A program made the translations under genes and the position numbers. From Nitrospirota bacterium (GTDB lineage: Bacteria > Nitrospirota > 9FT-COMBO-42-15 > HDB-SIOI813): a stretch of DNA of 6,358 nucleotides. Of the stretch, positions 1 through 5,346 are shown piece by piece (position 1 is the stretch's first letter; every line of letters starts with the position of its first letter). Below the pieces are notes generated by a model. That model had not been told where the DNA came from, did not search any database, and was given only the letters and a program-made list of their open reading frames with translations. The DNA is taken from positions 1 through 6,358 of the forward strand of contig JACROQ010000154.1 in the NCBI GenBank assembly GCA_016214375.1. The letters run 5' to 3'.

Positions 1-53
1 CCGGTATTCCCATCCCTTACAGATCTTATATTTTGAATTATTTAGAAAGGGGG

Positions 54-188
54 TCACACTGCCAGTCTTGCGCGTCCTTTAGCCCTTCTCCTGCTCAAGA
101 TCCTTCTCCCATTCTTTGTCTTCATCCTTCTTCTAAATCCGTGGGTCCTCTTCCTGCTGATATTATGCGGTCTATAGGTAATGGACAT
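54..188 (-). CDS. rpmH: 50S ribosomal protein L34
   Basis: This 44-residue, very basic protein is the small L34 component of the large ribosomal subunit. Read from 188 leftwards it begins MSITYRPHNISRKRTHGFRR and ends in AKGRARLAV, which is the full L34 pattern: the RKRTHGFRxRM core, the TKNGRR segment and the RRRAKGRARL tail. The length matches the family, usually 44-46 residues, although the start is slightly unusual (MSITYRP where MKRTYQP is common). The ATG is preceded by a strong ribosome binding site, AAGGAGG, four bases upstream, and by a consensus promoter at 211-238. It reads away from mnmE, whereas in many genomes rpmH, rnpA, yidC, mnmE and mnmG share one direction. rnpA would be expected just beyond the left edge but only a few bases of it could lie here. 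Identity is essentially certain. Confidence 0.96.
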   Translation of the reverse strand: MSITYRPHNISRKRTHGFRRRMKTKNGRRILSRRRAKGRARLAV

Positions 189-210
189 AACTCCTCCTTC
201 AAAAGGACTT

Positions 211-238
211 ATTATAATTTAATGAGTTGAAATGTCAA
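211..238 (-). promoter_or_regulatory. Consensus sigma-70 promoter of rpmH
   Basis: On the minus strand a perfect -35 hexamer TTGACA (233-238) and a perfect -10 hexamer TATAAT (211-216) are separated by 16 bases. Transcription should begin near 204, giving a leader of about 16 bases that holds the AAGGAGG ribosome binding site of rpmH. Two perfect hexamers in front of a ribosomal protein gene fit the need for strong expression. Seen directly in the sequence; activity is inferred. Confidence 0.85.
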
Positions 239-285
239 CATTTTTTTCTCCTCTAATTGAAAACCTCGTAAAAACCTATGCAGCG

Positions 286-410
286 GACGACGTTGTAAAA
301 AACCCATATGCAAGGCGCGCTAATCCTGAGGAATGAGGCGTACTTTTAGGTACGCCGCAGTGACGAAGGATGCAGCGCAACGCCGCAGATGGGTTTTTTA
401 CAACGTCGTC
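286..410. repeat. 125-base long palindromic element in the divergent spacer
   Basis: A perfect 22-base inverted repeat forms the ends: the left arm at 286-307 starts GACGACGTTGTAAAAAACCC and the right arm at 389-410 is its exact reverse complement. The interior is also imperfectly palindromic, and at its centre a perfect 7-base stem (337-343 with 350-356, GGCGTAC/GTACGCC) closes a six-base loop. The whole element could therefore fold into one long hairpin. It carries no open frame of note. Bases 268-283 just outside the left arm resemble 294-310 within it, suggesting a partial duplication. The 8-base word TTGAAAAC occurs on both sides (257-264 and 413-420), which could be a target duplication, although the left copy is 21 bases from the arm. 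It lies between the two divergent promoters and is best read as a non-autonomous interspersed repeat. Confidence 0.8.
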
Positions 411-412
411 AT

Positions 413-441
413 TTGAAAACAGATATAAATGAGATTATAAT
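413..441 (+). promoter_or_regulatory. Sigma-70 type promoter for the rightward gene cluster
   Basis: TTGAAA at 413-418 (five of six consensus bases) and TATAAT at 436-441 (perfect) are separated by 17 bases, the optimal spacing. The predicted start is near 448, about 43 bases before the ATG at 491. It is the only convincing plus-strand promoter before the split gene and mnmE. The -35 hexamer lies inside the TTGAAAAC word that flanks the long palindrome. Confidence 0.7.
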
Positions 442-455
442 CTTCAAGGGTGTCT

Positions 456-479
456 ATGAACGGACATGACATCGTTCAT
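456..479 (+). promoter_or_regulatory. Small hairpin or operator-like inverted repeat in the leader
   Basis: ATGAACG (456-462) and CGTTCAT (473-479) form a perfect 7-base inverted repeat around a ten-base centre in which GACAT occurs twice in a row. It lies just downstream of the predicted transcription start and directly abuts GAGG (480-483), the likely ribosome binding site for the ATG at 491. It could be an operator or an RNA hairpin that affects translation. No function is proven. Confidence 0.35.
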
Positions 480-490
480 GAGGTATAGGG

Positions 491-1147
491 ATGGAGAACC
501 TCTCCGGAAAGATGAAAGGCCGTCTTGTAGTATTCTTGCTGGGACAAACAGGCATGAGTCTGTCCAGTTTAGAGTCTTTAAAATATAAACCTGTAAAGAG
601 TTCCCCGAACTACCCGGATGTGATCCCATCCCAGTGGAGTATTACCTCTTTTAAATCTGCCATTCTGGGTCTCGAGATAGGGATCCATGTTAAGGCCTAC
701 CAACCGGATATCCTTGTGTTTGAGGCATCTGTTCAGATAGAGGACCTCCTGTCTGATTCTGTCCTTGATCTAAAAAAAGATCTGATCGCAGAGGGGCAGA
801 AGATACTGAACCAGTACAATTGTAATATGGATTTTTGCGAAGAGTACAGTGTCTACTGTGTCTCAGAATACAAAGGAGACCCGAAGGTGTTTGTGACAAC
901 CTTCGGGGATAAGATCGTCAGCCATCTAAAGAATGAACGGCTCCCCTTGGACAAAGAGGAGTTAAACTCGACCCTCTCCTATCACCTCAAGTATGCAAGG
1001 GGTGATATGGCTATCGTGGATTGGGATGGCGCCTTTCTTTTCGACCCCAATGGGTTGTTTGAGGAGAATATCGAGCTGTTCCAAACCGCTAACCTCCAGC
1101 TCCTCCGGTACAGGACCCTCGATAAATACGCACGGAGTCTATCTTAG
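491..1147 (+). CDS. RMD1/DUF155-like protein, N-terminal fragment of a split gene
   Basis: This 218-residue reading frame resembles the N-terminal and middle part of the RMD1/YagE (DUF155) family, a group of membrane-anchored proteins of poorly known biochemical role. The supporting motifs are GDMAIVDWDGAFLFDP (residues 171-186), matching the family's conserved tryptophan-aspartate 'idWd.a...D' segment, and ELFQTANLQLLRYR (195-208), matching the 'E.aN.QLLE.R' segment. The start at 491 has GAGG seven bases upstream; a start at 512 (MKGRLVV) is possible. The frame stops at TAG 1145-1147, whereas family members continue through a helical stretch to a C-terminal membrane anchor. That missing part is found in another frame at 1159-1416, so this is probably half of a frameshifted gene. 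Family assignment comes from remembered motifs, not a search. Confidence 0.6.
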   Translation: MENLSGKMKGRLVVFLLGQTGMSLSSLESLKYKPVKSSPNYPDVIPSQWSITSFKSAILGLEIGIHVKAYQPDILVFEASVQIEDLLSDSVLDLKKDLIAEGQKILNQYNCNMDFCEEYSVYCVSEYKGDPKVFVTTFGDKIVSHLKNERLPLDKEELNSTLSYHLKYARGDMAIVDWDGAFLFDPNGLFEENIELFQTANLQLLRYRTLDKYARSLS

Positions 1148-1158
1148 AGACAGAGCAG

Positions 1159-1416
1159 GTGGAATACTCTATCAAGCTCATAGGCGATTGGTATTCGGCG
1201 AAGTTATACAGCCTGATATCGAAGAAATTCCACCTTGACACATGGAAGGGTTATATCGACAAAAAGCTGGACACCATAGAAGATATCTACTCTATGGCCG
1301 CAGAAAACTTTGTCATCTCCTCAAAAAACAGGGCAGAATTCCTCCTGCTGGGAGGTTGGTTTATACTCCTGGCGGGCTGGTCTATTTTGCTTGTTATCGA
1401 GATCCTTACACGGTAG
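1159..1416 (+). CDS. RMD1/DUF155-like protein, C-terminal fragment with membrane anchor
   Basis: This 85-residue frame continues the preceding gene in a different frame. It contains KLIGDWYSAKLYSLISKKF, then DTWKGYIDKKLDTIEDIY, the pattern that precedes the membrane anchor in RMD1-like proteins, and ends with one hydrophobic helix, about residues 61-81 (FLLLGGWFILLAGWSILLVI). The GTG at 1159 is only a formal start and has no good ribosome binding site. The frame is open from 1126, just after a TAA at 1123-1125, so the shift from the upstream frame must lie between 1126 and 1146; one extra base there would join the two. Family members usually have a longer linker before the GDWY motif, so a small deletion may also be present. 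Whether this is real decay or a sequencing error cannot be told here. The stop at 1414-1416 lies four bases before mnmE, suggesting coupled translation. Confidence 0.55.
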   Translation: MEYSIKLIGDWYSAKLYSLISKKFHLDTWKGYIDKKLDTIEDIYSMAAENFVISSKNRAEFLLLGGWFILLAGWSILLVIEILTR

Positions 1417-1420
1417 ATAT

Positions 1421-2797
1421 ATGGTTCATCAGGAAGATACAATCTGCGCCATAGTAACCCCGCAGGGTATCGGCGGTATCAGTGTCATCAGGCTAAGTGG
1501 AAGAGATGCCATTGATATCGCCTCACGGCTATTTCACCAGAAATCAGGAAGACCCCTGAGCGAGGCACAGACGCATACCCTCCATTACGGAGATATCATA
1601 AACCTTTCCTCTGGTGAAAAGATAGATGAGGTCCTGGTAAGCCTTATGCGATCCCCCCACAGCTTTACCTGCGAAGATGTGGTGGAGGTGAGTTGTCATG
1701 GGGGTCCGTTGGTTACCTCCGGGATACTCGAGACCTTTCTTAAAGAAGGGACACGGCTTGCAGAGCCTGGGGAGTTTACCAAGAGGGCCTTTTTAAATGG
1801 CCGGATTGACCTTGCCCAGGCAGAGGCGGTTATCGACATCATAAGGGCCAGGACAGAGGAAGGCCTGAGGTGCGCCTTATGGCAGTTGGATGGTAAATTA
1901 TCTAATGAAATAAATATGTTGCATGATGATATGGCCGGTGCAATAGCCTCGCTTGAGGCCTATATAGACTTCCCTGAAGAAGAGCTGGGTGTTGCGACAG
2001 AAGACCTGCTTGGGCGTGTCCAGTCTGTGATAACCCGGATTGACAGACTCATTGAGGGATATTATAGATGGCGGCCTTTTCGGGAGGGTATTTTAACGAC
2101 CATCGTGGGCCGTACCAATGTAGGGAAGTCAAGCCTGCTAAACACCCTGATTGGGGAGGAGCGCGCGATCGTAACCCCTCACCCTGGGACTACGAGGGAT
2201 ATTGTCGATGGAATGATCAATATAGGCGGCATCCCCTTGCGTCTATTAGACACTGCGGGACTCCGTATGGCCACGAATCTTGCGGAAGAAGAGGGGATCA
2301 GGCGGATGTATCATACGGTGGAAATGGCGGAACTGATTCTCCTCATACTCGATGGGAGTGAGGCCCTGACAGAAGAGGACAGAGAAATTATGGGACGTAC
2401 AACAGGCAGGAAAAGGGTGATTGTAATCAACAAGATAGATAAGGGGGATAGAATCACAAAAGACCTGGATGTGAAGAATGCCCCTGTGGTCCGCATATCG
2501 GCACTTAAGGGAGAGGGGATTGAAGCCCTTAAGAACACGATCCCGCAGCGCATCCTCGGACAGGAGATGAGATGGGAAGGGGAGGCTGTTGCCGGGAATC
2601 TAAGACATAAGGCGGCCTTGGAAGGGGCAAGGAAAGAGCTGGATAACTTCTTCGAGTCGGTTCAGCAGCGACGCCCCCTTGAGATTCAGGCGCTACACCT
2701 CCGGGGGGCTGTTGACCTGTTAGGGGAGATAACCGGAACGGTAACCACAGAAGACATCCTCGACCGGATATTCAGTGAGTTTTGCATAGGGAAGTAG
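1421..2797 (+). CDS. mnmE: tRNA uridine-5-carboxymethylaminomethyl modification GTPase MnmE
   Basis: MnmE (TrmE) is a potassium-dependent GTPase that acts with MnmG to place carboxymethylaminomethyl groups on the wobble uridine of tRNAs reading two-codon sets. The 458-residue product has the expected length and layout. An N-terminal tetrahydrofolate-binding domain (about 1-120, opening EDTICAIVTPQGIGGISVIR) is followed by a helical domain that embeds a Ras-like G domain. G motifs are GRTNVGKS (230-237), GTTRD (256-260), DTAG (277-280), NKID (337-340) and SALKG (360-364). The protein ends in the diagnostic CIGK with catalytic Cys455. The G1 loop has threonine at 232 where proline is usual, though the Lys-Ser core is intact. 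The frame is open upstream to 1310, but homology begins at 1421. There is no clear ribosome binding site; translation may re-initiate after the stop at 1416. Confidence 0.97.
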   Translation: MVHQEDTICAIVTPQGIGGISVIRLSGRDAIDIASRLFHQKSGRPLSEAQTHTLHYGDIINLSSGEKIDEVLVSLMRSPHSFTCEDVVEVSCHGGPLVTSGILETFLKEGTRLAEPGEFTKRAFLNGRIDLAQAEAVIDIIRARTEEGLRCALWQLDGKLSNEINMLHDDMAGAIASLEAYIDFPEEELGVATEDLLGRVQSVITRIDRLIEGYYRWRPFREGILTTIVGRTNVGKSSLLNTLIGEERAIVTPHPGTTRDIVDGMINIGGIPLRLLDTAGLRMATNLAEEEGIRRMYHTVEMAELILLILDGSEALTEEDREIMGRTTGRKRVIVINKIDKGDRITKDLDVKNAPVVRISALKGEGIEALKNTIPQRILGQEMRWEGEAVAGNLRHKAALEGARKELDNFFESVQQRRPLEIQALHLRGAVDLLGEITGTVTTEDILDRIFSEFCIGK

Positions 2798-2802
2798 CGC
2801 CA

Positions 2803-2818
2803 TGTTCCACGTGGAACA
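2803..2818. promoter_or_regulatory. parS: parS centromere site 1
   Basis: TGTTCCACGTGGAACA is a perfect 16-base palindrome, within an 18-base palindrome at 2802-2819. It is a well-known form of the bacterial chromosomal parS site, the DNA to which ParB binds and from which it spreads as a CTP-dependent clamp. It lies five bases after the mnmE stop, and parA and parB are about 2.5-3.3 kb downstream, which supports the assignment. Confidence 0.93.
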
Positions 2819-2828
2819 TCAACAAGTG

Positions 2829-2863
2829 TCCCCCCTTTCCAAAGGAGGGAAGAGGGGAATTTT
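2829..2863. repeat. Short copy of a CCCCCCTTT/AAAGG hairpin repeat
   Basis: The segment TCCCCCCTTTCCAAAGGAGG followed by GAAGAGGGGAATTTT forms an imperfect G/C-rich hairpin. It matches in pattern the right half of the repeat inside mnmG at 4366-4444 (run of C, TTT, short loop, AAAGG, A/G-rich tail, ATTT). It lies between parS site 1 and the mnmG ribosome binding site. The AAAGGAGG it contains is too far (about 30 bases) from the GTG start to act as the ribosome binding site. Confidence 0.6.
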
Positions 2864-2878
2864 ATAAGGAAATTAATC

Positions 2879-5050
2879 GTGTCAACTGGTTCCTACGATG
2901 TCATAGTTGTTGGCGCAGGACATGCCGGATGTGAGGCGGCCCTGGCGTCTGCAAGATTGGGGTGCAGGACCCTGGTTATTACCCTCAATATCGACAATAT
3001 CGGGCTGCTGTCCTGCAATCCTGCTGTTGGGGGCATCGCCAAGGGCCATCTCGTCCGTGAGATAGATGCCCTCGGGGGAGAGATGGGTCGGGTGACCGAC
3101 AGGACGGGCATCCAATTCCGGATGCTCAATACCAGCAAAGGTCCTGCTGTTCAGGCCCTTAGGGCACAGGTGGACAGAAATGCCTACAAATATGTTATGC
3201 GGGCCATCCTGGAATCGCAGGAGAATATCGATATTGTTCAGGCCATGGTGGAGAGGCTCATCGTAGACGATGGGAGGGTCAGGGGAGTAGTGACCCAGGT
3301 AGGGATCGGTTACGAATCAAAGGCGGTTATCCTGACTACCGGGACGTTTTTGCAGGGGCTTATCCACATCGGAATGGTGCATTATCCTGCCGGAAGGGCA
3401 GGGGAGTTCCCCTCGATCGGTCTTTCAGAGGACCTGGCACGGATTGGATTCCTATTGGGACGGCTCAAGACAGGAACCCCTCCCAGGATAGATGCGAGAA
3501 GCATTGATTTCAGTGTGATGTCCCAGCAGGCGGGGGATGAGCCTCCTGTCCCATTTTCATATACTACCGGAAAGATTGAAAGACGCCAGGTATCCTGCTA
3601 CCTGACACACACATCTCCTGTAACCCATGAAATCATAAGGAAAAATCTTGACCGGTCCCCCCTCTATGGCGGGCTGATCAAGGGGATAGGCCCCCGGTAC
3701 TGTCCTTCTATCGAAGACAAGGTAATGAGGTTTGCCCACAAGGAGCGGCATCAGGTCTTCCTGGAACCCGAAGGGTATGACACGGTGGAGATATACGCAA
3801 ATGGTATCTCAACAAGCCTCCCTGCCGATGTCCAGACAGAGATGGTCAGGTCCATCAAAGGGCTTGAAAATGCAGAGATTATGCGGCATGGCTACGCCAT
3901 TGAGTATGACTTTGCCCCCCCAACACAGTTGAAGCCAACCTTAGAGACAAAGCTCATAGAAGGGCTTTTCCATGCAGGACAGATCAACGGGACCTCAGGA
4001 TATGAGGAGGCGGCTGCCCAGGGTATTATCACAGGGATAAACGCTGCCTTAAAAATCCACGAAAGGGAACCCGTCGTCATCAATAGGGCAGAGGCCTATA
4101 TCGGTGTCTTAATAGACGATCTCGTGACCAAAGGGACCCAGGAACCATACAGGATGTTCACAGCAAGGGCCGAGTACAGACTGATGCTCCGCCATGACAA
4201 TGCAGATGCAAGGCTTACAAAGAAGGGATATCAAATAGGGCTTATCCCTCTGGATCGCTATAAAAGATTTGAGGAAAAAAGAGCGGCTATTGAAAAGGAA
4301 AAAATCCGTCTCCGAAAGATCAGGATAAGTAGCCTAAAGTTGCAGGACAGGCAATGTGGAAATGCAAATCCCCCTTTCTCCCCCTTTGGAAAAGAGGGAG
4401 ATTCGTTTCCCCCCCCTTTAGAAAAGGGGGGCAAGGGGGGATTTGATCGAAGATTTCTGGATGAAACATCCATGAGCCAGGAGATCACAAAGGATGATGA
4501 AAACTCCCTCCCCGTCAATCGGATGGGAGGGGGGAGAGACAAGGGTACAGAGGAACATGAAAGTCCAGCATGTCACCCTGAGCCGAAGGCGAAGGGTCTG
4601 ATGCACCGGGTTAATCAGATTCTTCGTTGCACTCAGAATGACAGCAAAGTGGTAGGGGCATTTTCAGGTGAAACATTACCAGATGTAACATTAGCCCAAC
4701 TACTGCAGCGGCCAGAAATAGATTATGGGACAATAGAAAATATATCACCACCAGAACCCCCGCTTGGTCCTGAGATAAAGAAGGCAATAGAGATAGAGAT
4801 AAAATATGCCGGGTACATCAAACAGCAGATTCAATTGATTGAAAAATATAAGAATATGGAAGGCAAGCAGATCCCCCGTGATTTTGACTACACCTCCCTG
4901 TCAGGGCTTTCCCTGGAAGTGACGGAAAAGCTCCTTTCGGTAAGGCCGCTCTCCCTTGGACAAGCATCCAGGATTCCAGGAATAACCCCGGCAGCCATCT
5001 CCATCCTGGCAATAGCCCTTGCGAAGCGGGCCAGGGAGGGGAGAGTATAG
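2879..5050 (+). CDS. mnmG: tRNA uridine-5-carboxymethylaminomethyl modification enzyme MnmG with repeat-derived insert
   Basis: MnmG (GidA) is the FAD- and NADH-dependent partner of MnmE in wobble-uridine modification. The GTG start at 2879 has AAGGA eight bases upstream, and the protein opens at once with the nucleotide-binding fold YDVIVVGAGHAG (GAGHAG at 12-17). Conserved family segments follow: SCNPAVGGIAKGH with Cys46, GRLKTGTPPRID (194-205), GPRYCPSIEDKVMRFA with Cys275, GQINGTSGYEEAAAQG (367-382) and EPYRMFTARAEYRL (422-435). The C-terminal MnmE-binding helical domain ends in LSLGQASRIPGITPAAISIL. The family is normally about 620-630 residues; this one has 723. The excess is a single stretch, about residues 489-592, made of interspersed repeats and absent from E. 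coli MnmG as I recall it. All catalytic motifs and the C-terminal domain remain, so activity is plausible but untested. Confidence 0.96.
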   Translation: MSTGSYDVIVVGAGHAGCEAALASARLGCRTLVITLNIDNIGLLSCNPAVGGIAKGHLVREIDALGGEMGRVTDRTGIQFRMLNTSKGPAVQALRAQVDRNAYKYVMRAILESQENIDIVQAMVERLIVDDGRVRGVVTQVGIGYESKAVILTTGTFLQGLIHIGMVHYPAGRAGEFPSIGLSEDLARIGFLLGRLKTGTPPRIDARSIDFSVMSQQAGDEPPVPFSYTTGKIERRQVSCYLTHTSPVTHEIIRKNLDRSPLYGGLIKGIGPRYCPSIEDKVMRFAHKERHQVFLEPEGYDTVEIYANGISTSLPADVQTEMVRSIKGLENAEIMRHGYAIEYDFAPPTQLKPTLETKLIEGLFHAGQINGTSGYEEAAAQGIITGINAALKIHEREPVVINRAEAYIGVLIDDLVTKGTQEPYRMFTARAEYRLMLRHDNADARLTKKGYQIGLIPLDRYKRFEEKRAAIEKEKIRLRKIRISSLKLQDRQCGNANPPFSPFGKEGDSFPPPLEKGGKGGFDRRFLDETSMSQEITKDDENSLPVNRMGGGRDKGTEEHESPACHPEPKAKGLMHRVNQILRCTQNDSKVVGAFSGETLPDVTLAQLLQRPEIDYGTIENISPPEPPLGPEIKKAIEIEIKYAGYIKQQIQLIEKYKNMEGKQIPRDFDYTSLSGLSLEVTEKLLSVRPLSLGQASRIPGITPAAISILAIALAKRAREGRV
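4366..4444. repeat. Inverted-repeat element encoding a PPF...EKGGKGGF peptide inside mnmG
   Basis: AAATCCCCC at the left end (4366-4374) mirrors GGGGGATTT at the right (4436-4444), and each arm extends inward about 33 bases with mismatches, so the 79 bases can fold as one hairpin. Read in the mnmG frame it encodes about residues 496-522 (NPPFSPFGKEGDSFPPPLEK then GGKGGF). It contains a run of eight C (4409-4416) and two runs of six G (4426-4431, 4435-4440). A shorter relative lies before mnmG at 2829-2863. Such C-rich/G-rich palindromes are usually intergenic. Confidence 0.8.
4504..4536. repeat. Possible third palindromic repeat inside mnmG
   Basis: CTCCCTCCCC (4504-4513) and GGGAGGGGGGAG (4525-4536) form an imperfect inverted repeat around a short loop, encoding about residues 542-553 of MnmG (NSLPVNRMGGGR). 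It resembles another kind of G/C hairpin repeat, but there is no second copy in the window to confirm it. Confidence 0.35.
4571..4643. repeat. TGTCA-ended repeat encoding CHPEPKAKG...LRCTQND inside mnmG
   Basis: TGTCACCCTGAG (4571-4582) and CTCAGAATGACA (4632-4643) are inverted ends matching at 10 of 12 positions. The 73 bases encode residues 565-588 of MnmG in frame. The internal stretch 4608-4626 is, in reverse complement, CGAAGAATCTGATTAACCC, which matches 5163-5180 in the downstream spacer apart from one missing base. The two are therefore members of one repeat family in opposite orientation, one in coding and one in non-coding DNA. Confidence 0.8.
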
Positions 5051-5068
5051 CTGGATTGGGATTATTAA

Positions 5069-5084
5069 TGTTCCACGTGGAACA
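5069..5084. promoter_or_regulatory. parS: parS centromere site 2
   Basis: A second perfect TGTTCCACGTGGAACA, identical to site 1, sits at the centre of a 22-base palindrome (5066-5087). It lies 18 bases after the mnmG stop and about 260 bases before parA. The two sites are 2,266 bases apart and bracket mnmG. Function is inferred from the exact motif and from parA and parB next to it. Confidence 0.94.
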
Positions 5085-5088
5085 TTAG

Positions 5089-5264
5089 CAGGGTGCTGAA
5101 AAAGTCTTCTAAGCTGTCATTCCTTCACTCCATTCAGGACAGCGTCTGAGGAGCCAAGGCGACGAAGAATCTGATAACCCTTTGTTTTGCTTAGGAGTCA
5201 GATCCTTCCCCTTCACTTCGTTCAGGGTCAGGATGACAGACAGAAAAACTTTTCCAGCATCCTG
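5089..5264. repeat. 176-base inverted-repeat (MITE-like) element between mnmG and parA
   Basis: The ends CAGGGTGCTGAAAAAGTCTT (5089-5108) and, read in reverse complement, CAGGATGCTGGAAAAGTTTT (5245-5264) match at 17 of 20 positions. Nested inside is a second pair of ends, TGTCATTCC (5115-5123) and GGATGACA (5231-5238), enclosing sequence of the same family as the repeat in mnmG at 4571-4643. The outer and inner pairs may be two elements, one inserted in the other, or one compound element. It holds no gene, starts one base after the parS site 2 palindrome and fills most of the 296-base spacer. No transposase is present, so any movement would need one supplied elsewhere. Confidence 0.75.
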
Positions 5265-5346
5265 TCAAAACTTATCACTTCCCTTCATCCCCGTATTGTG
5301 GTAAAATTTTCTGGTTAGCGGTACCATTTCGTAACTTATTGATTTT

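Noticed and set aside
1..13. Possible start of rnpA on the minus strand (ATG at 13, MGIP)
   Set aside because: Only 13 bases are present, and the AAGGG before it directly abuts the ATG, which is too close for a ribosome binding site. The position after rpmH suits rnpA, but the sequence cannot support a call.
33..230. Plus-strand open frame of 65 codons
   Set aside because: It is antisense to rpmH, and its proline- and serine-rich product is just the reverse of L34's arginine- and lysine-rich codons.
1310..1420. Upstream extension of mnmE by 37 codons
   Set aside because: The extension overlaps the membrane anchor codons of the preceding gene in another frame and has no MnmE similarity; homology begins at the ATG at 1421.
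3360..3368. Perfect DnaA box TTATCCACA
   Set aside because: It lies inside mnmG and encodes the conserved Leu-Ile-His-Ile segment. It is single, with no cluster of boxes or AT-rich stretch nearby, so it is more likely a codon-use coincidence than part of an origin.
4258..4542. Minus-strand open frame of 94 codons across the mnmG insert
   Set aside because: It is the antisense of the repeat tracts. Palindromic repeats stay open on both strands, and there is no sign of a separate gene.
4669..4676. Half parS-like sequence GTGAAACA
   Set aside because: Only one half of the palindrome is present, in coding sequence, and it differs from the GTGGAACA form used by the two perfect sites.
5265..5346. 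Possible parA promoter
   Set aside because: TAAAAT at 5302-5307 has no acceptable -35 hexamer at 15-19 bases, and the other pairs tried had spacers of 20-26 bases. I see nothing convincing in this stretch.
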